A stretch of DNA of 64,000 nt from contig NZ_LIYD01000005.1 in the NCBI RefSeq assembly GCF_001278115.1, positions 3,616,928 through 3,680,927 on the forward strand, read 5' to 3'. The DNA comes from Flavobacterium akiainvivens (GTDB taxonomy: Bacteria > Bacteroidota > Bacteroidia > Flavobacteriales > Flavobacteriaceae). The notes under the pieces are model-generated. The model had not been told where the DNA came from, did no database searches, and saw nothing but the letters and a program-made list of their open reading frames with translations. A program made the translations under genes and the position numbers. Positions 59,305 to 64,000 of this stretch are shown here, one piece after another (position 1 is the first letter of the stretch; each line of letters begins with the position of its first letter).

Positions 59305-60462
59305 TTATTTCTTTTTAACTGCCGAACACCCGGCCATGGTGGTTATTTTAATTGCCTCTGTGGCAGGTAGGTTTTCGTTACGGTTTACGGTTTCCTGTAC
59401 TACATTGCGCACCAGTTCTTCAAACGCGGCCTCAACAGGCGTGGCGGTTTGCAGGGCGGCAGGGCGGCCGTAGTCGCCTGCCTCGCGTATGCTTTGTACA
59501 ATAGGCACTTCGCCCAGGAAGGGCACATCAAGGTCTTCAGCAAGGTTTTTTGCGCCTTCTTTACCAAAAATGTAGTATTTGTTTTCAGGAAGCTCTTCGG
59601 GCGTAAAGTAAGCCATGTTTTCTATAATACCCAGTACCGGGACGTTTATGCTCTCCTGGCGGAACATAGCCACGCCTTTTTTGGCATCGGCCAGGGCAAC
59701 CGCCTGTGGTGTACTTACAATAACCGCACCGGTAATAGGCAGGCTTTGCATAAGGCTCAGGTGGATATCGCCGGTTCCCGGAGGTAAGTCTAACAGTAAG
59801 AAGTCAAGCGTACCCCAGTCGGCATCCCAAATCATTTGGTTAAGCGCCTTGCCGGCCATTGGGCCACGCCAGATAACGGCCTGCTCAGGGCTGGTAAAAA
59901 AGCCTATAGAAAGCATTTCAACGCCATAAGCGCTTATGGGTTTCATTTTGCTTTTGCCGTTTACGGTTACCGATATAGGGCGCTCGCGCTCTACATCAAA
60001 CATTATGGGCATAGACGGGCCATAGATATCGGCATCAAGAACGCCTACCTTAAAGCCCATTTTAGCAAGGGTAACGGCCAGGTTAGCGGTAATGGTAGAT
60101 TTACCCACGCCGCCTTTACCCGATGATATGGCAACAATGTTGCTTATTCCCGGTATTTCCTTACCCCTTATCTGCTGTGCCTGTTCGCTAATGCTTGTGC
60201 CGGTTTTTTCAGGCATTTCTACCTTTACGTTTACCTTAACCTTAACATCGGGCGATACCAGCTCGTGTATGGTTTTTACAATATCGGCCTCTGCACGCTT
60301 GCGTATGTGCATGGCAGGGGTACTCATTACAAGCTCAACTACGGCTTCATCGCCAAAGGTAAGCACGTTGCGTATTGCGCCGCTTTCTACCATGTTCTGG
60401 CCTTCTCCGGCAAGGGTTATGGTTTCAAGGGCTTTTAGTATGTCTTTGCGGTCTAATTTCAT
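59305..60462 (-). CDS. Mrp/NBP35 family ATP-binding protein (ApbC-like)
   Basis: A 385-residue cytoplasmic P-loop protein. An N-terminal MIP18-like domain (about 1-80) is followed by GKGGVGKSTITANLAVTLAK at about residues 107-126, the deviant Walker A of the ApbC/MinD type, and DADIYGPSMP. The region that in E. coli Mrp carries a Cys pair reads ENMAYFTPEELPENKYYIF, without cysteine. A single Cys is at the C-terminus (AGCSAVKKK). Family knowledge: ApbC-type proteins carry Fe-S clusters; lack of the CXXC here suggests that cluster binding is changed or shared with the adjacent NifU. It heads the redox cluster. Confidence 0.93.
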   Translation of the reverse strand: MKLDRKDILKALETITLAGEGQNMVESGAIRNVLTFGDEAVVELVMSTPAMHIRKRAEADIVKTIHELVSPDVKVKVNVKVEMPEKTGTSISEQAQQIRGKEIPGISNIVAISSGKGGVGKSTITANLAVTLAKMGFKVGVLDADIYGPSMPIMFDVERERPISVTVNGKSKMKPISAYGVEMLSIGFFTSPEQAVIWRGPMAGKALNQMIWDADWGTLDFLLLDLPPGTGDIHLSLMQSLPITGAVIVSTPQAVALADAKKGVAMFRQESINVPVLGIIENMAYFTPEELPENKYYIFGKEGAKNLAEDLDVPFLGEVPIVQSIREAGDYGRPAALQTATPVEAAFEELVRNVVQETVNRNENLPATEAIKITTMAGCSAVKKK

Positions 60463-60787
60463 GTGTGTAAAAAAGCTAACAGCCTCTAATTAAGACTGGT
60501 TTTAAATTGCAAAGATACTGCGAAAAGTTTGTTTTTATGTATTGAAAGGCTGAGTTTCTTAGGTTTTTTTGATGATACGTTACGCCAATATTTTGCAGAT
60601 GATGGTTGTTATTTTTTTAAACACAAAGACACAGGGCACACAAAGGAAAAACACAAAGGTTTTATTTATAGGGCACAAAGCTTTTTGTTTGCAAATGTTA
60701 GGTAATACACAGGCGGGACAACACAGGTTTGTGTAAATAAAAAAGGCTGCCCTTGTGAGACAGCCTTTAGTGGTAAAACCTTTATGC
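60463..60787. repeat. 325-base gene-free region with a period-9 array and the M43 protease terminator
   Basis: It contains a period-9 array of the CACAAAG type (60620-60646, with an extra unit to about 60659) and the terminator for the downstream minus-strand gene (60741-60771). Other parts are AT-rich and hold the mrp promoter, which I could not place. Confidence 0.65.
60741..60771 (-). terminator. intrinsic terminator of the M43 metalloprotease gene
   Basis: On the minus strand AAGGCTG and CAGCCTT arms with an 11-base loop are followed by a T run, about 15 bases after the stop codon at 60788. Confidence 0.82.
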
Positions 60788-62800
60788 TTATTGTTTTATA
60801 AACTGTAGTGTTTGTGTGGCGGTGCCGCTTTGCAGTTTTATAAAATACACGCCGTTTGCATAGTTGCTTATGCTAACCGGGTGGTTGTTGCTGCTTATTT
60901 TTCCGCTGCCTACAACCTGGCCCAGGCTGTTGTAAACGGTGTAGCTATCAGGCACGGTGTTTTGGCCCTGTGTAGCTATGCTTATAACGCTGTTAGCCGG
61001 GTTAGGGTACAGGCTTATGCCGTTTGTGGTGCTAAAGCTGTTTGTGCCCAGTGCGCTGTCTATACCAAAATTAGTGTTTTCCTGGTCTGCAAACGCGCCA
61101 CCTTCTACAATAACGTCGCCTGCTGTTGTGGTTACAGAGTAAGAACCCTCGCCCCAGTCGCAGCACATACCGTCTCCTGCAAGGTCAAGAATGCTAAAGG
61201 TATAGCACTCGCCGCTTTGCACCGGTACTTCTATAACATACGTTTCGTTGCTGTCATAATAATTAATAACGCCGGTTTGCAGGTTTGCGTTAGATGCTAT
61301 AAAATTGTCATTGCTGTCTAATAACGCCCAAATGGTTTCATCGCCATAATCGTCTGTATTAATGGTAACAATTATGTTTTGGTAGGTGTTATACATTGCT
61401 GCAACGCTAAACGGAGTGGTAATGGCATCGTTAGCCGGAGCCTGGTCTGCTACGCCGTTTACGGTTACCATGGCTGTTGTAAACTCATGATCGCCGGCAG
61501 CAACGGTAAGGCCGGTAATGGCTATAGCCTCTTCCTCGCCGTTTTCAAGGCTGCCTGTCCAAGAGTAGGTTTGTGCAGCCTCCTCATCTACCTGGTAGGT
61601 AAATGTAGCCGATGTTATGGTGTTGTTTCCGTTATTTTTAAGCACTACCGATGGTTCAAAATCGCCACCGCATGTGCTGTTAATCTGCAGGTTTAGCGAG
61701 CCGTCGTTATCATACACAAGGCCCGGTACACATCCGTCAGAGGTAATAAGCGAAGCCCTGCGCGGTGAGTTGGCCAATACGGCCTGCATGCGCGCTTTCT
61801 GGTCGGCCGTAAATACGTTTTTACACGCATCGCTGGTATAGTCCATATAGTTGGCAATCATGTCTACACCCGGCTCGTCCGGGCAAGAGTCATACCCGGC
61901 AGGAGGGCATCCCTGGTTTGCCGTTGCGTGCACGGGGGTATCGGCACAATAGTCTGTACCTTCACACGCTTCGGCATCGCCCCAAATGTGGCGCAGGCCA
62001 AAGTAGTGGCCTATTTCGTGCGTGGCGCTGCGGCCGGTAACACCCTGCTCATAAAATCCGTCCGGGTAAATTTCTTCTGACCCAAAGTAAGGCGCACCTA
62101 TAACCACACCATCTGTATTGGCGCTGGTAGGCAGGCCTGTAAGCCCCTCAAGGCCTGATTGCACAGGGAATTGCGCATAACCGGCAAGCAGGTATATGTT
62201 TTGTATGGTTACCTGGCTTACTACCCAAATGTTCAGGTATTTTTCAGGGTCCCACTGGGTTTGGGTTTTCATAACTTCTACCTCGTCCATTTCCCAGGTG
62301 GCTTTACCCATGTTACGGCGGGTAATGCCGGTTGAAAGCAGCCCGTTAGGGTCGCGCTGTGCAAGGCAAAACTCAATTTCCATATCGGCGCCTACAGGGT
62401 TAGTGTTGTAGCCCGGGGTGTTTAGCATGCGGCGGAAGTCTTCATTAAGCACCGTGATTTGCGAAAATATCTGCTCATCAGAAATATTTTCGTCCTGGCC
62501 TATGGCATCGCCGTTGTGTATAACGTGCACTACTACGGGTATGGTAACTACCTGGTTAGTGTTCTGTCCGCTTTTTTGAAGCGAAGCCGCTTTGGCAGCA
62601 GCCACCTTTGGCGCAAGCCACTGTTCAAACTTTTGCTGGTTTTGTGCGGCATTGCTGTGCACGGTACCGCAGCTTATAAATTCTTTTTGGCCAAAATGTT
62701 TGGCAGTATCCTGGTTTTTAGGTTGTTTCTGGGCATGGAGCGCCAGCGAGAACAAGCCCGTGGCAACAACAGCCGCAGCCCTGTGGGTAATGGTAATCAT
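60788..62800 (-). CDS. M43 (pappalysin-like) zinc metalloprotease with T9SS type A sorting domain
   Basis: A 670-residue secreted protease. The signal peptide (MITITHRAAAVVATGLFSLALHAQ) is followed by a propeptide and the M43 domain with THEIGHYFGLRHIWGD at about residues 258-273, the extended HEXXHXXGXXH zinc site, and the Met-turn region NYMDYTSDACKNVFT. After about residue 360 are beta-rich domains including a CARDB-like segment and a DYGDETIWALLD domain. The final 75 residues form a type A sorting domain (SLYPNPANSVISIATQG ... FIKQ). Family knowledge: pappalysin-type proteases degrade proteins outside the cell. It is the last gene before the repeat-flanked region. Confidence 0.94.
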   Translation of the reverse strand: MITITHRAAAVVATGLFSLALHAQKQPKNQDTAKHFGQKEFISCGTVHSNAAQNQQKFEQWLAPKVAAAKAASLQKSGQNTNQVVTIPVVVHVIHNGDAIGQDENISDEQIFSQITVLNEDFRRMLNTPGYNTNPVGADMEIEFCLAQRDPNGLLSTGITRRNMGKATWEMDEVEVMKTQTQWDPEKYLNIWVVSQVTIQNIYLLAGYAQFPVQSGLEGLTGLPTSANTDGVVIGAPYFGSEEIYPDGFYEQGVTGRSATHEIGHYFGLRHIWGDAEACEGTDYCADTPVHATANQGCPPAGYDSCPDEPGVDMIANYMDYTSDACKNVFTADQKARMQAVLANSPRRASLITSDGCVPGLVYDNDGSLNLQINSTCGGDFEPSVVLKNNGNNTITSATFTYQVDEEAAQTYSWTGSLENGEEEAIAITGLTVAAGDHEFTTAMVTVNGVADQAPANDAITTPFSVAAMYNTYQNIIVTINTDDYGDETIWALLDSNDNFIASNANLQTGVINYYDSNETYVIEVPVQSGECYTFSILDLAGDGMCCDWGEGSYSVTTTAGDVIVEGGAFADQENTNFGIDSALGTNSFSTTNGISLYPNPANSVISIATQGQNTVPDSYTVYNSLGQVVGSGKISSNNHPVSISNYANGVYFIKLQSGTATQTLQFIKQ

Positions 62801-63108
62801 GATAATTTGTGTTATTTAATGGTTTTTTCCTTAGGGTGGCAAGATAAGGCAGATTTATAAAACCGCCAAGTTTGTTGAGTTTCAATGTATAAGGTTTTTT
62901 GTTAATGCAGGCTTCCTGTTTTTTTTTAAACACAAAGGCACAAAGTCCACAAAGTAAGAATGTGATGAGGATTGTTTTGAAGGCCACAAAGGGTGTTTAA
63001 AATGATTTACTCCGGCTTTAGCTGAATAGGATGATTTGCCCCCGGCTTTAGCCGGGGGGGCAATATGTTTAGTTTGCCGTGCGTTGCAGTAAGAAACCGG
63101 TTTTAAAA
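62801..63108. repeat. 308-base gene-free region with left copy of a long direct repeat
   Basis: It contains a period-9 CACAAAG array (62929-62955) and the left copy (about 62938-63060) of a direct repeat of about 120 bases whose right copy lies at about 63725-63850. The repeat ends in a CCCCGGCTTTAGCCGGGG hairpin. The promoter of the M43 gene lies at the left end but was not identified with confidence. Confidence 0.72.
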
Positions 63109-63709
63109 ATGAAACACCTGCTCCTCTTGTTTATACTGTTTAGCTTAGCAGCCCATGCCCAAAATAACGATACTATTGTGCTTGATGAAGTGGCACTGCA
63201 TAAAAAGATAAAGCTTAAAACCCATAAGGTTAAACTGCGCTCGGGCATGCTGCTTGCCGAACCGCTAACGGCTATAGCCCAAATAGTTACATTGGTAGAC
63301 GGTGTGCCGGCGGGGTGGTTAAAAGAACCGGCAAACACGCGCCAAACTTGACAACCTGCCCGATAAAGAGTTTGAACTGCTGCTGTATGATGTTGCAGAT
63401 GACGGCACACCGGGAAGGCCGCTTACAAATGCGCCTGTTGTTTTTAAGGTTAACGGTAAAAATACCGGCAGGGTTACCATTAACCTGGACGCAGAAAGTA
63501 TTAAAACCGATGCACGGTTTTATGTGGGCTTTAAGCGCCTTACCCCTGCAAACGATAATGGTTTTGAATTTGAAGCGCTGCTGTTTGATAATGGGGATAA
63601 GTATACGTCTTACTACAAAAAGGTTAACGATGGTTCTTGGAAAATACATTTTAACCCGCAGGGGTATGGGCTTAAGCTTGATGCCGTGGTGGAGTATATT
63701 AAGCCTTGA
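63109..63709 (+). pseudogene. frameshifted gene for a small secreted protein
   Basis: The frame opens with ATG at 63109 and signal peptide MKHLLLLFILFSLAAHAQ, then runs to a stop at about 63351. A second frame, shifted by +1, begins near 63320 and continues to the TGA at 63709 without a start codon. Removing one A from the AAAA run at about 63320-63324 joins the frames into one protein of about 200 residues (the join reads VPAGWLKNRQTRAKLD). Both halves have codon use like their neighbours. I do not recognise the family. It may be a real pseudogene, a sequencing or assembly error, or less likely a programmed +1 shift. It sits between two long direct repeats. Confidence 0.75.
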
Positions 63710-63724
63710 TTAGGTGTATTTAAG

Positions 63725-63850
63725 GGGCACAATGGACATAAAGTAAGAATAATGAGTGCTATTTTTAAAGGCCACAAAGGGTTGTGTTTAAAATGATTTG
63801 CTCCGGCTTTAGCGGAGTAGGATGATTTGCCCCCGGCTTTAGCCGGGGGA
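63725..63850. repeat. right copy of the long direct repeat flanking the frameshifted gene
   Basis: It matches the left copy (about 62938-63060) through AAAGTAAGAAT, GGCCACAAAGGG, AAAATGATTT, CTCCGGCTTTAGC, AGGATGATTTGCC and the CCCCGGCTTTAGCCGGGG hairpin, in the same order and orientation. Confidence 0.8.
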
Positions 63851-63856
63851 AATAAA

Positions 63857-63882
63857 AATCCCCGGGGTGTGTCCCGGGGATT
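63857..63882. terminator. hairpin with perfect 10-base arms
   Basis: AATCCCCGGG (63857-63866) and CCCGGGGATT (63873-63882) enclose a 6-base loop. It resembles a terminator but has no clear T run; it may belong to the repeat element. Confidence 0.6.
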
Positions 63883-63924
63883 AGGTAGTTGCGTTTTTGT
63901 ATGGCTTAGAGTATTTATTTTTTG

Positions 63925-63952
63925 CCACAGATTACACAAATTAACACTGATT
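63925..63952. repeat. period-9 array at the right edge
   Basis: Three 9-base units of the CCACAGATT / ACACAAATT type lie in the last 80 bases. The rest of the right end to 64000 shows no coding signal. Confidence 0.6.
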
Positions 63953-64000
63953 ATTAGTAAGCATTTGTTTAATCATGGCCTGTAATTTATATCGAAGCAA

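Noticed and set aside
63319..63356. Programmed +1 frameshift
   Set aside because: No known slippery signal or stop-codon context for +1 shifting is visible; a homopolymer indel explains the data more simply.
1..64000. tRNA, rRNA and riboswitch genes
   Set aside because: I looked through the intergenic regions and saw no cloverleaf with a GGTTCGAATC-like T arm and no recognisable riboswitch core; a dedicated covariance-model search would be decisive.

Overview
The window looks like chromosomal DNA of a Bacteroidota bacterium, most likely a Flavobacterium-like member of the Flavobacteriaceae. The evidence is direct: three secreted proteins with type A C-terminal sorting domains of the type IX secretion system (T9SS), one giant type B (gliding-motility-associated) substrate followed by a PorP/SprF protein, the CBS-nadK-DUF6089-uppS-bamA-ompH-ompH envelope cluster, GH92 and GH97 enzymes, and promoters of the Bacteroidota form TTTG-N19/20-TAnnTTTG. 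I cannot name the species. No rRNA, tRNA, CRISPR array, prophage or insertion sequence was found.

Layout. 1-6.5 kb: 3' part of a T9SS beta-helix protein, a thioredoxin-fold protein, a patatin and two unrecognised genes. 6.5-10.3 kb: GH92 mannosidase, Crp/Fnr regulator and an outer-membrane barrel. 10.6-18 kb: pckA, a DUF423 protein, a saccharopine dehydrogenase-like protein, a monooxygenase-fold protein, a DJ-1/PfpI protein, a PAP2-like membrane protein and rpoN. 18-22.2 kb: a membrane-anchored TPR/AraC regulator, a small T9SS protein, an unknown membrane protein and an Nfu scaffold with a doubled N-domain. 22.4-32 kb: the 2,762-residue adhesin-like T9SS substrate and PorP/SprF. 32-41 kb: gamma carbonic anhydrase, murI and the envelope operon. 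41-47.6 kb: pdxJ with an alpha/beta hydrolase, an AsmA/DUF748-like protein, and a FadL transporter beside an SGNH lipoprotein. 47.6-51.1 kb: tig, clpP, clpX. 51-56.7 kb: DUF6438 lipoprotein, S41 peptidase, GH97 glucosidase. 56.7-60.5 kb: an amidase and an Fe-S/redox cluster (mrp, small NifU, FAD reductase, 2Fe-2S ferredoxin). 60.8-64 kb: M43 metalloprotease with a sorting domain and a frameshifted small secreted-protein gene between long direct repeats.

Genes work together in recognisable groups: the envelope operon makes undecaprenyl diphosphate and builds outer-membrane proteins; tig-clpP-clpX is protein folding and turnover; FadL with the SGNH lipase could be a lipid-capture pair; the giant adhesin and PorP/SprF resemble the SprB/SprF arrangement; mrp-NifU-reductase-ferredoxin concerns Fe-S assembly and electron transfer.

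I found no convincing new defence or biosynthetic system. The most unusual structure is between genes: at least fifteen short arrays of three to six imperfect direct repeats with a strict 7-, 8- or 9-base period (one 6-base). Their sequence differs from locus to locus, and they often begin within a few bases of a stop codon or are paired as inverted copies. Next in interest are a sharp base-composition change inside the giant adhesin gene and the direct repeats flanking the frameshifted gene near the right edge.
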